From positions 2,725,875 through 2,789,874 of the forward strand of contig NZ_JAHTBK010000001.1 of the NCBI RefSeq assembly GCF_020177575.1: a stretch of 64,000 nucleotides of DNA, read 5' to 3'. Positions within the stretch are counted from its first letter, which is position 1; each line of letters opens with the position of its first letter. Below are positions 7,237-16,153 of the stretch, piece by piece. Position numbers and translations under genes: made by a program. The notes under the pieces are model-generated. The model did not search any database. It was not told the DNA's origin and was given only the letters and a program-made list of their open reading frames with translations. This DNA comes from Hasllibacter sp. MH4015 (GTDB lineage Bacteria; Pseudomonadota; Alphaproteobacteria; Rhodobacterales; Rhodobacteraceae).

Positions 7237-8136
7237 TCAGGCCGCGATGCGGGGGGTCTTTATGTTGAGGATGCGGCGCGTCTCGGCGACCGTCGCGGGC
7301 TCGCGCCCAAGGCTGCGGGCCTGATCGGCGACCTTGGCGATGACCTCGGCGTTGGTCATGTGTCGCGCGCCATCCATGTAGGCATAATCACCGAGGCCGA
7401 TGGAGATGTGTCCACCCTGCCGGATGATCTTTTCGGTCAGCTCGAACAGGTCGCCCTTGTAGTTCACGACCGTCCAGACGGTTTCAAATTCGGGCGGCAG
7501 GAAAGCCGTGTGTGCATCAAGCCCGGCTTCGGTGCCGGGATGACCGGCGAAGATGATTTCATCGGTCATGCAAAAGCAGACATAGGCCGGCGCGTCGAGC
7601 ACACCCATTTTGAGGAATTGCTCGATCTGCCGCGTGAAGCTGACGTTCCAGCTGACCAGGTAGGGCGTCAGATTGTAGTGGCGGATGCGTTCGGCGAAAT
7701 ACATCAACGTGCCGGTGGAGTTCTTGTAGATCAATTCGGTGGTGTCGTATTTCCCCTCCGTGGGGTTCCACCAATCGACATTCACGCTGCCGGTGTCCAT
7801 CGGTGCGAAATCGGGAGCGGTGTCGGCGGATTTCATCATCTCTTCGATGGCGGCAAAGCGGCCCTTTGCATCGGCGTCATTGGCCACGTAGCCAAGCGTC
7901 GGGTGGATCAGGATATCCGATTGCGCGCGGATGCCCGCGTTTGTCTCAAGATAGAAATTCGGATCGTGGGACGGCGTGCCATCGGCGTTGCGACCGTGGA
8001 AATGCACGATGGATGCGCCCGCGTCATAACACGCCTTGGCGTCGGCGATGATCTCCGCTGGCAGGAAGGGCACATGCGGGTTGCCCTGCCGTGTCGCAAG
8101 CTCATTCACCCGTGCCTCGATGATGATCTTCTCCAT
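7237..8136 (-). CDS. BKACE family beta-keto acid cleavage enzyme (DUF849), substrate unknown
   Basis: 299 residues from ATG 8136, chosen because GGAGGG lies 8 nt upstream; the frame extends further 5' without a ribosome site. BKACE enzymes condense a beta-keto acid with acetyl-CoA and release acetoacetate plus a new CoA ester, using Zn2+. The Zn ligands of the family are seen in ASIVHFHGRNADG (His45, His47), with an early Glu in IIEARVNE and a C-terminal ISIGLGDYAYM. It heads the operon with a TRAP importer, a fused E1, RidA and an aldolase, so its natural beta-keto acid is probably made from the imported compound. A second BKACE at 52058 belongs to the carnitine cluster and has a quite different sequence. 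Confidence 0.88.
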   Translation of the reverse strand: MEKIIIEARVNELATRQGNPHVPFLPAEIIADAKACYDAGASIVHFHGRNADGTPSHDPNFYLETNAGIRAQSDILIHPTLGYVANDADAKGRFAAIEEMMKSADTAPDFAPMDTGSVNVDWWNPTEGKYDTTELIYKNSTGTLMYFAERIRHYNLTPYLVSWNVSFTRQIEQFLKMGVLDAPAYVCFCMTDEIIFAGHPGTEAGLDAHTAFLPPEFETVWTVVNYKGDLFELTEKIIRQGGHISIGLGDYAYMDGARHMTNAEVIAKVADQARSLGREPATVAETRRILNIKTPRIAA

Positions 8137-8215
8137 CCCCGCGCCCTCCCAAACGCAGCCCACCTTCGGGCGAGTCGGGTCGACGATGGGCGAACACGCG
8201 CACAAAATCCAGACT

Positions 8216-8267
8216 TAAGTTATATAACTGTTGCGAAACCCGGCATTCTGTATATCGTAAGTTATAT
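8216..8267. promoter_or_regulatory. Repeated palindromic operator between the BKACE operon and the PAS-LuxR gene
   Basis: The decamer TAAGTTATAT occurs at 8216-8225 and exactly again at 8258-8267, 42 bp apart (about four helical turns). The left copy is part of the perfect 12-bp palindrome AGTTATATAACT (8218-8229). The right copy runs into the ATG of the LuxR-type gene. It is an AT-rich island in an otherwise GC-rich divergent promoter. It is probably the binding site of the adjacent regulator; this is an inference from position and symmetry. Confidence 0.6.
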
Positions 8268-9120
8268 GTCCGAACGATTATCTCAACGAAACACCGTCCA
8301 CGACGTCGGCGACTTACTTGGAGGCGCCTTTGCCGGGCACACCATGCAGCGCCTCAGAACGCCGGAGGGGAAGTACCGATACAGCTATGTCAGTGCCGGG
8401 CTGAAGGCGTCCTTCGGGTTGGACCCGGCGGAGCTTATGGAACTGGACGAGGTGGATCACCGCTGGATTCATCCAGACGATCGGCAGGGTTTCATCGACG
8501 CGCTGGAACACTCCGCCGCGACCCTCACGCGCCTGGATGAGGAAGTCCGCGTCGCCAAGGCGGGTGGCGGCTATCGCTGGGTGCGATCGGTCGGCAATCC
8601 GCGCCGTCTTGATGACGGCACGATCATCTGGGACGGCGTCGCGCTGGATGTGACGGATCGGCACGAGGCGCACGAGGCGCTGGAGCGCTCGTTGCAACAG
8701 GCCCGCCAAAACGAGACGTCGGAGGGGCGGTTCTCCTATATCGCGGCGCAAGACGTGCTGGACGGCCTGTCGCGACTGCGCGCCGCGGTCGACACGCTCA
8801 ACCCGCAACAGGCAGACGCGCGCCACGTAAAGGCCGTCTTCTCCGAATTCGAGCGCGCCATCCTCGCCGCAAGGGACCTCGTGGAACAGCCCGCCAACGA
8901 CACGGGTCCGGCGCCGCAATCCTCCGCGTCCGTCCACGATGCGCTGACCGATCGGCAAAGAGAGATCCTGTCCGCCGTCGCGCGCGGCGCGACCAACAGG
9001 GACATCGCGCAGGAGATGCAGATATCGGAGGGCACCGTGAAATTGCACATCTCAGCGATCCTGAAACGGTTGGGTGTGCAGAACCGGACGGAGGCTGCGC
9101 TCGCCTGGCGGGTTGCGTGA
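8266..9120 (+). CDS. PAS-domain LuxR-type transcriptional regulator
   Basis: 284 residues from ATG 8266. Residues about 25-125 look like a PAS_3 fold (TPEGKYRYSYVSAGL, then RVAKAGGGYRWVRSVGNP and WDGVALDVTDRHEA), a ligand-sensing domain. A helical linker follows, and the C-terminal ~62 residues are a GerE/LuxR helix-turn-helix (ALTDRQREILSAVARGATNR, then EGTVKLHISAILKRLGVQNR). No acyl-homoserine-lactone domain is present. No good ribosome site precedes the ATG, so the transcript may have a very short leader. Divergent orientation from the BKACE-TRAP operon and the shared repeats suggest it controls that operon in response to a small ligand. Confidence 0.85.
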   Translation: MSERLSQRNTVHDVGDLLGGAFAGHTMQRLRTPEGKYRYSYVSAGLKASFGLDPAELMELDEVDHRWIHPDDRQGFIDALEHSAATLTRLDEEVRVAKAGGGYRWVRSVGNPRRLDDGTIIWDGVALDVTDRHEAHEALERSLQQARQNETSEGRFSYIAAQDVLDGLSRLRAAVDTLNPQQADARHVKAVFSEFERAILAARDLVEQPANDTGPAPQSSASVHDALTDRQREILSAVARGATNRDIAQEMQISEGTVKLHISAILKRLGVQNRTEAALAWRVA

Positions 9121-9153
9121 ATGGCCGGCAGGGCCTTGATCTTCGGTCCTCGC

Positions 9154-9175
9154 GACGCCTCAAGATACAGGCGTC
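9154..9175. terminator. Hairpin between convergent luxR-type and quiC-type genes
   Basis: GACGCCT (9154-9160) and AGGCGTC (9169-9175) are perfect inverted repeats around an 8-nt loop. It lies between two convergent stop codons and could end transcription from either side. No T run follows, so this is a weak call. Confidence 0.35.
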
Positions 9176-9194
9176 AACCGCCGCATCGACAGAC

Positions 9195-11075
9195 CTAGCC
9201 GCGCGGTATTCCCCTGCCCCGACCCAGGCGTTTCAACGCGGCGATGCGGAAGGGCGCGTTGGCCGCGCCGTAGCCTGTGTAGCCGTCCGACCGTTGCACG
9301 ATTTCGAAGAAAAGACCGCTCAGGAACGGGCGCGAGTAGAGCTGGAAGAATTCCGCCCCCCCGTCGCGTTCATAGAGGATGTTGGCCCGCGCCATGGCCT
9401 CCAGCATCGCGGGCGCCAGATCGAAGCGGGAGGCGAGGTCGGCGTAATAATTCTCAGGCATCGGGAGGGCCCGGAAGCCCGTGCCGTCCAGCGCGCGTGC
9501 GGTCGCGAATATGTCATCGGTCGCAAATGCAACGTGCTGAACGGATGCGCCAAAGCTTTCGGCCAGGAACCCGCCCGCGAGGGTCCGGTGGGTGTCGGCC
9601 CCGTTCAGGGTGATCCGGACGCCGCCATTCGGTGAGGACAAGGCCTGGGACCGGACCAATCCGTCCGGATCGATCACGTCGATCATCGGCTCTTTGCCCA
9701 GTCCGAACAGCGTGGTGTAGAACAGCGACCACGACAGCATCTCTTCGTAGCCCATGGTCTGGGCCACGTGGTCCACGGCGATCAGCCCCGCATCCGGGCC
9801 GCTTGACGCGACCGGGTCGAATTCTACGTCCCAGACCTGCAACGTGCCGCCATCCACGAAATGCAGGACCGACCCGCCAAGCCCACGGATTGCGGGCAGG
9901 TCCATCTCTCCGGTTTGGCGGGGCTGTAGGAAGGGGCTGGCGCCAAGCGCCAAGGCACGGCCCATGGCATCCGTCGCCGACGGCACACGCAGGCCGAGAT
10001 CACAGACATTCGTGCCGCGCGCGATATAGGACGTGTCGGCATGGCCGCGCGTCTCCGCGTTCAGGAGGATGCGGATGCTGCCCTGTTGCCAGAGTGCCAA
10101 ATCCTTGGTCTTGTGCTGCGCCGTGTGCCGGAACCCCATCGTTTCAAGCAGGCGCGAAAGGGCCTCCGCCTCCGCGCCGCGCGTGGCGAACTCGACGAAT
10201 TCCACAGCGGTCGGGGGTGTCGGCGCGGGCATCGGAGGCAGGGCGACCGTGATATTCGGCTCCGTCCTGCGAACGTCATCCATCAAGTTGAGGAGCGCGC
10301 GTTTGCCTGCCTGCGCGATCTGTTGGGCCGGTCCACCACGGAATTGGTCATTGAAGATTTCGAGGCTTGCGGGGCCCTCGTATCCGGTCGCCATGACCGC
10401 ACGCATGAAGGCAGGCACGTCCAGGTCACCCTCACCGGGCATGTTGCGGAAGTGGCGGGACCAGTAGAGAAGGTCCATGTCGATTTTCGGGGCATCGGCC
10501 AGTTGCACGAAAAAGATGCGGTCGCCGGGGATGCGGCGGATCGTGTCGGGGTCAATGCCGCGCCCGAGGGTGTGAAAACTGTCGAGGATCAGGCCGACAT
10601 TCGGGTGATCGGCGCGACGAACGATCTCCCACGCGTCGCGGTGATCGTCGACGTGACGGCCCCAGGCCAGGGCCTCAAAGCCGATGCGAAGGCCGCGCGG
10701 CCCGGCCCGCTCCCCCAATTCAGCGAAATCGTCGGCGGCCCGGTCGATGCCGCCGAGCGCGTCTGGATGGACGGAGGAACAGACGAGCACGAGCTCGCAG
10801 CCCAATTCTTGCATAAGATCGAACTTGCGTTCGGCCCGGTCGAACGCTTTGCGGCGCAAGTCGCCTGGCAGCCCCTCGAAATCACGGAAAGGCTGGAACA
10901 GCATTAGCTCCAGCCCCGCCTCGCGGATGCGCTGCCCCACCGCACGGGGTGGCCGCGTGTCTGCGATGAAATCCTGCTCGAAAATCTCGATCCCGTCGAA
11001 ACCCGCGCCCGCGATGGCATCGATCTTCTCGTCCAGCGTGCCGGAGATGGAGACGGTGGCGATGCCGAGCTTCAT
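9195..11075 (-). CDS. quiC: 3-Dehydroshikimate dehydratase, QuiC type, fused to an HPPD-like domain
   Basis: 626 residues. The first ~275 form a xylose-isomerase-like TIM barrel beginning MKLGIATVSISGTLDEKIDA with GFDGIEIFEQDF, GFEALAWGRHVDD, LILDSFHTLGRG and ASLEIFNDQFRGG, matching QuiC-type dehydratases that turn 3-dehydroshikimate into protocatechuate. From about 300 onward a vicinal-oxygen-chelate region resembles 4-hydroxyphenylpyruvate dioxygenase (VDHVAQTMGYEEMLSWSLFY, ASVQHVAFATDDI, SRPFLSGLFFEIVQRSDGY). This two-domain layout is known for QuiC1 of Pseudomonas. It is the last gene of the second TRAP operon, 6 nt after an aldolase gene, and points to quinate/shikimate-type catabolism. 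The function of the C-terminal half is not certain. Confidence 0.87.
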   Translation of the reverse strand: MKLGIATVSISGTLDEKIDAIAGAGFDGIEIFEQDFIADTRPPRAVGQRIREAGLELMLFQPFRDFEGLPGDLRRKAFDRAERKFDLMQELGCELVLVCSSVHPDALGGIDRAADDFAELGERAGPRGLRIGFEALAWGRHVDDHRDAWEIVRRADHPNVGLILDSFHTLGRGIDPDTIRRIPGDRIFFVQLADAPKIDMDLLYWSRHFRNMPGEGDLDVPAFMRAVMATGYEGPASLEIFNDQFRGGPAQQIAQAGKRALLNLMDDVRRTEPNITVALPPMPAPTPPTAVEFVEFATRGAEAEALSRLLETMGFRHTAQHKTKDLALWQQGSIRILLNAETRGHADTSYIARGTNVCDLGLRVPSATDAMGRALALGASPFLQPRQTGEMDLPAIRGLGGSVLHFVDGGTLQVWDVEFDPVASSGPDAGLIAVDHVAQTMGYEEMLSWSLFYTTLFGLGKEPMIDVIDPDGLVRSQALSSPNGGVRITLNGADTHRTLAGGFLAESFGASVQHVAFATDDIFATARALDGTGFRALPMPENYYADLASRFDLAPAMLEAMARANILYERDGGAEFFQLYSRPFLSGLFFEIVQRSDGYTGYGAANAPFRIAALKRLGRGRGIPRG

Positions 11076-11081
11076 GGCCGT

Positions 11082-11843
11082 TCAGAACGTCGCGCGCAGG
11101 GCGGCGATACTGTCGGCCAGAAGGACAAGGTCCACGCCCACCGCGGTCATCGTCGCGCCGAGCGCAATGTAGCGTTTCGCGTCCTCGGGGTTCAGGGCCA
11201 TGATGCCGATGGGCACGTTCAGGCGCTTGAGCGTGTCGAAGGCCCCTTCGATGACGGACACCACGTCGGGATGATTGACCTGCCCGCGCAGTCCCATGGA
11301 AGCGCTGAGGTCGGCGGGGCCGATGAACACACCGTCCACGCCGTCGGTCGTGGCGATGGCCTCCAGATGTTCCAGCGCCGCGATCGTTTCGACCTGAACG
11401 ATCAGGCACAGCTCCTCCTCCGCGCGATTGTAGTAGTCCCTGACCTGCCCGTACCGAGTGGCGCGCGTCATCCCCGCCATGCCGCGCATGCCTTGGGGAC
11501 CGTAGCGCATGGCGCGAACGGCGGTTTCGGCCTCTGCCGCCGATTGCACATATGGCACCAGCAGGGTTTGCGCCCCCATGTCGAGCAGCCGCTTGAACAG
11601 CGTCGGATCGTTGGTCGCAGGCCGCACGATGGCCGAGGTCTCCGGCACCTGCCCGATGGCTTGCAGCGCCGTCAGAACCTCGATCGTCTCGATTGCGGAA
11701 TGCTCGCAATCGACCAAAACCCAGTCGAACCCCGCCCCGCCCAGAAGCTCCGGCACCGTATTGCCGCCAATGGTGTTCCACAGGCCGATCTGGCTGCGCC
11801 CCTCTTTCAAGGCGGCTTTGAAGCGGTTCTTTGGCAGGTCCAT
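11082..11843 (-). CDS. HpcH/HpaI-family aldolase
   Basis: 253 residues from ATG 11843, which has GGAGG 7 nt upstream; the longer frame is rejected. Class II HpcH/HpaI motifs are clear: WVLVDCEHSAIE (Asp45, Glu47, His48), YGPQGMRGMAG, LIVQVETIAALE and VFIGPADLSASMG. These enzymes split 4-hydroxy-2-oxoacids into pyruvate and an aldehyde or a second oxoacid. It sits between the TRAP permease and the QuiC-type gene in the second operon. The first operon also ends with a member of this family, only distantly similar. Its own substrate cannot be read from sequence; a lower-pathway aldolase is one option. Confidence 0.85.
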   Translation of the reverse strand: MDLPKNRFKAALKEGRSQIGLWNTIGGNTVPELLGGAGFDWVLVDCEHSAIETIEVLTALQAIGQVPETSAIVRPATNDPTLFKRLLDMGAQTLLVPYVQSAAEAETAVRAMRYGPQGMRGMAGMTRATRYGQVRDYYNRAEEELCLIVQVETIAALEHLEAIATTDGVDGVFIGPADLSASMGLRGQVNHPDVVSVIEGAFDTLKRLNVPIGIMALNPEDAKRYIALGATMTAVGVDLVLLADSIAALRATF

Positions 11844-11865
11844 GGGGAAGCCTCCGTTAAGATTG

Positions 11866-13161
11866 TCAGCCGCCGTAGCCGAAACGACCCGGCAGCCAGA
11901 GGACAAGGTCAGGCAGGAAGACGAGCAGCAAGAGCGCGCAGACCAGGACGGCGAGGAAGGCCCAGACCTCGGAAATGATCTCCCGCAGCGGGATGCCGGT
12001 GACAGCGTTGATGACGAAGAGCAGGATACCGTAGGGCGGGGTTATGAGGCCGATCATGGAATTGACCACGACCAGCACGCCGAAATGCACAAGGTCGATG
12101 CCCAATTCGCGGCACGCGGGGATGAACAGCGGCACGATGACGAGGATGATCGTGGTGGCATCCAGCACGCAGCCGAGCAACAGGACCAGCAGCATCACCA
12201 GTAGCAGGAACAGCGTGGGCGACATCTCGATGCCCACAAGCGCGTCGGCGACCATGCCGGGGATATTCTCGGACACGACGATGAAGTTCAGGATCAGCGC
12301 GCCGCCGATGACCACGCCCACGGCCGCCGAGGCGCGGGCGCTTTCGACGAAAATCTCGTAAAGGCCCCGCAGGCTGAGCGCGCGATAGAACAGGCCCGCG
12401 AGCAACAGCGCGTAAAGCGCGGCGATGGCCGCGGCCTCCGTCGGGGTCGTGACCCCGCCATAGATGCCGTAGAGCAGGATTACGGGCATCAGCAGCGCCG
12501 GGAAGGCGTTCGCGGTCTTCTTCGGCAAGTCGCGCAGCGGCACGGGTTCTTCCAAGGCGAAGCCACGTTTGTGGGCAATGTAGCTGTTCATCGCCATCAG
12601 GACCACGCCCATGATGAGACCCGGAATGATGCCCGCCAGAAACAGCGCCCCGATGGAGGATTGGGAGACGAGCGCGTAAAGCACCATCGGGATCGACGGC
12701 GGGATGATCGGGCCGATGGTGGCCGAGGCCGCGGTGATCGCAGCGGCATATCCGCGTCCGTAGCGGCCATCCTTGGTCATCATCTGGATGATGATCTTGC
12801 CGATGCCCGCCGCGTCCGCCACCGCGGAACCCGACATGCCGGAAAAGATCAGGGAGGCCACGACATTGACGTGCCCGAGGCCCCCACGGAACCGGCCCAC
12901 GGCGGCCACGCAGAAGCCCAGTAATCGGTCCGATATCGTGCCTGCGTTCATGATGTTGGCGGCCACGATGAAAAGCGGCACGGCCAGCAAGACAAAGCTG
13001 CGGTAGAGGCCCTGGATGATCTTCTCCCCCGCCAGTGCGAGGTCCATCCCGCCAAGGCCCAGATAGACCAAAGCGGCAAGTATGATCGAATAGCCAATGG
13101 GCGTGCCGATGCCTGCCAAAAAAAACAAGGTGGCGATACAGGCCAGAACCTCGAAACTCAT
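11866..13161 (-). CDS. TRAP transporter large permease subunit (DctM family), system 2
   Basis: 431 residues with the hydrophobic profile and motifs of DctM proteins: FLAGIGTPIGYSIILAALVY near the N-terminus, GMSGSAVADAAGIG, ASATIGPIIPPSIPMVLYAL and a C-terminal MIGLITPPYGILLFVINAVT. It overlaps the upstream dctQ gene by 4 nt. It forms the transport channel of the second TRAP system, whose operon partners (Gfo/Idh dehydrogenase and QuiC-type dehydratase) suggest a cyclic hydroxy acid such as quinate or shikimate as substrate. Confidence 0.93.
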   Translation of the reverse strand: MSFEVLACIATLFFLAGIGTPIGYSIILAALVYLGLGGMDLALAGEKIIQGLYRSFVLLAVPLFIVAANIMNAGTISDRLLGFCVAAVGRFRGGLGHVNVVASLIFSGMSGSAVADAAGIGKIIIQMMTKDGRYGRGYAAAITAASATIGPIIPPSIPMVLYALVSQSSIGALFLAGIIPGLIMGVVLMAMNSYIAHKRGFALEEPVPLRDLPKKTANAFPALLMPVILLYGIYGGVTTPTEAAAIAALYALLLAGLFYRALSLRGLYEIFVESARASAAVGVVIGGALILNFIVVSENIPGMVADALVGIEMSPTLFLLLVMLLVLLLGCVLDATTIILVIVPLFIPACRELGIDLVHFGVLVVVNSMIGLITPPYGILLFVINAVTGIPLREIISEVWAFLAVLVCALLLLVFLPDLVLWLPGRFGYGG

Positions 13162-13769
13162 GTCGCATCCTCGCCATGGCGGATGGCCGGTGGCTCGGGC
13201 TCAAGGTCGATCAGGTGATGATCGTCGGGCGGTCCGTTGCGGAGCGTGTCGATGAACCGCCAGCCGTAGCGAAGGACCAGCGCGCCGAGGAACACCATGT
13301 AGATGATGAAGATCCATTTCAGGCGGATACGATCGCCGGTAAACGGGTTCTCGACCGTCGACGTCCGGCGCATGCGCATGAAATCGACGTAGTCCCAAGT
13401 GGGCAGGAACGACAGCGCCATGCCCACGACGATGGCCGCCGACGCGATCAGGGCCATGATGCGGCGCGGCCCGCGCGGTGCGGCGAGGTAGAAGATGTCG
13501 AAGGTCACGTGATCCTTCTCGCGCACGTTGAACGCGCAGCCGAAGAACACGATCCAGACCCACAGGATCAGGCAAAGCTCAAGCGTCCATCCCAAAGGCT
13601 CGATATTGTCGAGCCAGACGTAACGGCCACTCAGACCAAGATTGTCCACGATCTGCGGCGTGTAGCGAGAGCCGACCTGTAGCAGGAAGGTAAAGAACAT
13701 CGCCGCGAGCATGGCCGCGGCGATGGAATTGGTAAGGGTATCGAGGCCCGCTTTCAGTCTTGTGAACAT
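13158..13769 (-). CDS. TRAP transporter small permease subunit (DctQ family), system 2
   Basis: 203 residues, somewhat longer than usual for DctQ because of a polar C-terminal tail (RNGPPDDHHLIDLEPEP). Four hydrophobic segments are visible, with LCLILWVWIVFFGCAFNVRE followed by KDHVTFDIFY, the family's characteristic charged motif after the third strand of hydrophobicity. It lies 20 nt downstream of dctP and overlaps dctM by 4 nt. Confidence 0.88.
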   Translation of the reverse strand: MFTRLKAGLDTLTNSIAAAMLAAMFFTFLLQVGSRYTPQIVDNLGLSGRYVWLDNIEPLGWTLELCLILWVWIVFFGCAFNVREKDHVTFDIFYLAAPRGPRRIMALIASAAIVVGMALSFLPTWDYVDFMRMRRTSTVENPFTGDRIRLKWIFIIYMVFLGALVLRYGWRFIDTLRNGPPDDHHLIDLEPEPPAIRHGEDAT

Positions 13770-13789
13770 GGGCGAGCCCCTTCCCTGGC

Positions 13790-14800
13790 TCAGTTGCCGA
13801 GCGCGTTGATCTGCTCCAGCACGCCTTCGGGCCAGGTCTCCGCGAATTCGCTTTCGAGATAGGCGGCTTGAACGGCCTCGCGGAACGCCGCGAGGTCGGG
13901 CTCATAAAGCGTCAGACCATTCTCTTCCAGGAAGGACCCCAGCTCCGCCTCCAGCTCCAGCTGGCGGGTGCGGCCAAGCTCCGCCGCATCATCAGCAGCC
14001 TGCTGGACGATGGCCTGCTGCTCCTCGCTCATGCCTTGCCAGACCTCTTCCGAGATGGCGATGTAGTTGAGGTCCACAAGGTGCGAGGTCAGCGCGATCT
14101 GGCACGTCACTTCGTAGAAGCGGGCGTCCACGACGGTCGGCAGCGGGTTGTCCTGCCCGTCCACAGCCCCGGTCGAGAGGGCCGTGTAGACCTCCGAGAA
14201 GGCCATCGGGGTGGGTGAGGCACCAAGGGCCGATCCCAGGAATTGCCACGCATCAGTGCCGGGCATCCGCAGGTTCACGCCGTCCAGGTCGGCAGGCGTT
14301 TCCACTGTCAATTCATCGGGGCACTGGCGCAGGTTCACGTGCCGGCGGCCCAGATACATGACCGACAAAAGCCGCACGCCAAGCTCATCAATCGCCTGCT
14401 GCTTGAAGGGGTCCATCAACGGATCGTTGAACACGGCAACCTGATGGGCCGCGTCCTGATGGACGTAACCTGCCGTGAAGATGGAGAATTCCGGGAAGAA
14501 CTGGGCCAGCTCCTGCGCCGATGCGATGGTCATTTCCAGGTTGCCCCGGCTGATCGCCTCAAGCTCGGTGCCCTGGGCGAACAATGTCGCGTTATAGGCG
14601 GGCTCGTAGCTGGCGAAGTCGGACACGGCGGGCCCGAAGACCTCGGCCATCGCGACGGAGCGTTGATCCGTCTCGGACCCCGACATGGACAGGCGCAACT
14701 GGATGGCGTGGCCGTCGGCAAAGGCCCCCGTGGTGGTCGCCACGAGCGATAGTGCCGTGGCCGTGGTCAGCGCCATGCGGCGGGTGAATTTCGTGATCAT
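13790..14800 (-). CDS. TRAP transporter solute-binding protein (DctP family), system 2
   Basis: 336 residues from ATG 14800, with GGGAGGA 7 nt upstream. The signal peptide MITKFTRRMALTTATALSLV continues to a probable AFA cleavage site near residue 29; the two early Arg residues are a weak Tat-like feature but no SRRxFLK motif is seen. The mature protein has DctP features, including TPADLDGVNLRMPGTDAWQF with the ligand-binding Arg, MAFSEVYTALSTGAVDGQDN and a helical C-terminus. Placement between a Gfo/Idh dehydrogenase and QuiC-type genes suggests it binds a cyclic polyhydroxy acid, an inference only. Confidence 0.92.
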   Translation of the reverse strand: MITKFTRRMALTTATALSLVATTTGAFADGHAIQLRLSMSGSETDQRSVAMAEVFGPAVSDFASYEPAYNATLFAQGTELEAISRGNLEMTIASAQELAQFFPEFSIFTAGYVHQDAAHQVAVFNDPLMDPFKQQAIDELGVRLLSVMYLGRRHVNLRQCPDELTVETPADLDGVNLRMPGTDAWQFLGSALGASPTPMAFSEVYTALSTGAVDGQDNPLPTVVDARFYEVTCQIALTSHLVDLNYIAISEEVWQGMSEEQQAIVQQAADDAAELGRTRQLELEAELGSFLEENGLTLYEPDLAAFREAVQAAYLESEFAETWPEGVLEQINALGN

Positions 14801-14896
14801 TATTGGTCCTCCCATAGTGATAGATCACCTTCTTTTTCTCGGCATGATGCCGAAATCGTTTCGCATCACAAGATTCTTGCGAAAACCTCCGATAAT

Positions 14897-15970
14897 TCAT
14901 TCTGCGGCGTTAGCACTCTCCTCCATCGCGCCCAGATGTATTGGCTGGCCCGTTGCGGCGGAGGTCTGGATCGCCTCGATCACGCGCAGGGTGCGCAGCC
15001 CCTCCTCCGCGGGGACAAGCGGCGACGCCCCGTCGGCGATCACATCGCGGAAATGGCTGATCTGATTGACCAGCGGGTCGGACATGCCCCTTTCGATGGG
15101 ATGTGCCGCGATTGGCGTCCACCAATCTCTCTGACCGTTTTTGTGCGTCCATACCCGCAGGTCCGGCAGCGACAGGCCGCCTTCGGACCCGCCGATCATG
15201 TAGCAGCTTTCGTCGGTCTGCGGGTAGATCGGGTATTCGCGCGACGTCATTTCCCACGACCATGGCGCGACGATGCTGTCGGACACCGTGATGGTCGCGA
15301 TGGCACCCGTCGCAAGTGTCAGGACGGCGGCCGCCACATCCTCGTTCGCATATCCCCGCGCTGACGGGGCCGCCTGCGCGGAAACGGAAGCGACGTCGCC
15401 GCAGAGATAGCGGATCAGGTCGATATCATGGACGAGGTTGACCGAAACCGGCCCTGCCCCCGTTTCCTTGCGCCAGGGCGCGACATCGAAATAGGCGTCG
15501 GGCTTGTAGAACCAGCACAGCGCATTCACGGCCCGGACATCGCCGATCCGTCCGCGAGAAATCACGTCATGGGCCGCCTGGATGATCGGATTATGCCGCC
15601 GGTGGTGCCCCACGAGCACCGGCACGCTTCGTTGGGCGGAGGCGGAGACGATCGCGCGCGCGGCCTCGACATGGGTTGCGAGGGGCTTTTCGACCAGTAC
15701 CGGGCAGCCGCGCGCAATGGCATCGAGCGTGTTGTCAACGTGGAGCGGTGTGGGCGTGGCGACGATCAAGCCGTCGATTGGTCCAGCGGCGAAGAGCGCA
15801 TCCAGCGACATGTGGCAGGCAAGGCCCTGCGTGGCGGCAGTGGCACGTCCAGCCTCCGACGGCTCCACGACCGCGCTCACCGTCACACCGGGCACGGCCT
15901 TGGCAGCTTCGGCATGACGCTGGCCCACAAGACCGAAGCCGCATATCGCCAGTGAAACCGGTTTGTCCAC
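14897..15970 (-). CDS. Gfo/Idh/MocA family NAD(P)-dependent dehydrogenase
   Basis: 357 residues from a GTG at 15970, supported by GGGGAGGGG about 10 nt upstream; no ATG fits. The Rossmann fold begins at once (SLAICGFGLVGQRHAEAAKA), followed by DGLIVATPTPLHVDNTLDAI, the EKPLATH motif carrying the catalytic Lys, and GHHRRHNPIIQAAHDVI. Family members oxidise or reduce sugars, inositols and polyols. In an operon with a QuiC-type enzyme it could oxidise shikimate or quinate, as some relatives of this family do. It is the first gene of the operon and divergent from a GntR-type regulator. Confidence 0.85.
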   Translation of the reverse strand: MDKPVSLAICGFGLVGQRHAEAAKAVPGVTVSAVVEPSEAGRATAATQGLACHMSLDALFAAGPIDGLIVATPTPLHVDNTLDAIARGCPVLVEKPLATHVEAARAIVSASAQRSVPVLVGHHRRHNPIIQAAHDVISRGRIGDVRAVNALCWFYKPDAYFDVAPWRKETGAGPVSVNLVHDIDLIRYLCGDVASVSAQAAPSARGYANEDVAAAVLTLATGAIATITVSDSIVAPWSWEMTSREYPIYPQTDESCYMIGGSEGGLSLPDLRVWTHKNGQRDWWTPIAAHPIERGMSDPLVNQISHFRDVIADGASPLVPAEEGLRTLRVIEAIQTSAATGQPIHLGAMEESANAAE

Positions 15971-16111
15971 GTTTGTTGCCCCTCCCCCCGGGGGGCTCGC
16001 CGCTCCCTCGGTCCTACGGCGCACGCTAGACCGGATTTTGGATATTTACAATAATCTCATATATTTTTCTTTTTACCGGTTTTTATGCGGCGATCTTGTC
16101 GTATCACCGGG

Positions 16112-16130
16112 TTGGTATATGACTGACCAA
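16112..16130. promoter_or_regulatory. Candidate GntR operator between the Gfo/Idh operon and the regulator
   Basis: TTGGT (16112-16116) and ACCAA (16126-16130) form an inverted repeat with a 9-nt spacer, about 20 bp before the regulator start. Inverted repeats of the TGGT...ACCA type are common targets of FCD-subfamily GntR proteins. Inference from symmetry and position. Confidence 0.4.
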
Positions 16131-16153
16131 ACGGAAAATATCGGGCTTTCGTG

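Noticed and set aside
7141-8265. Upstream extension of the PAS-LuxR frame
   Set aside because: It is antisense to the BKACE gene and crosses the divergent promoter.
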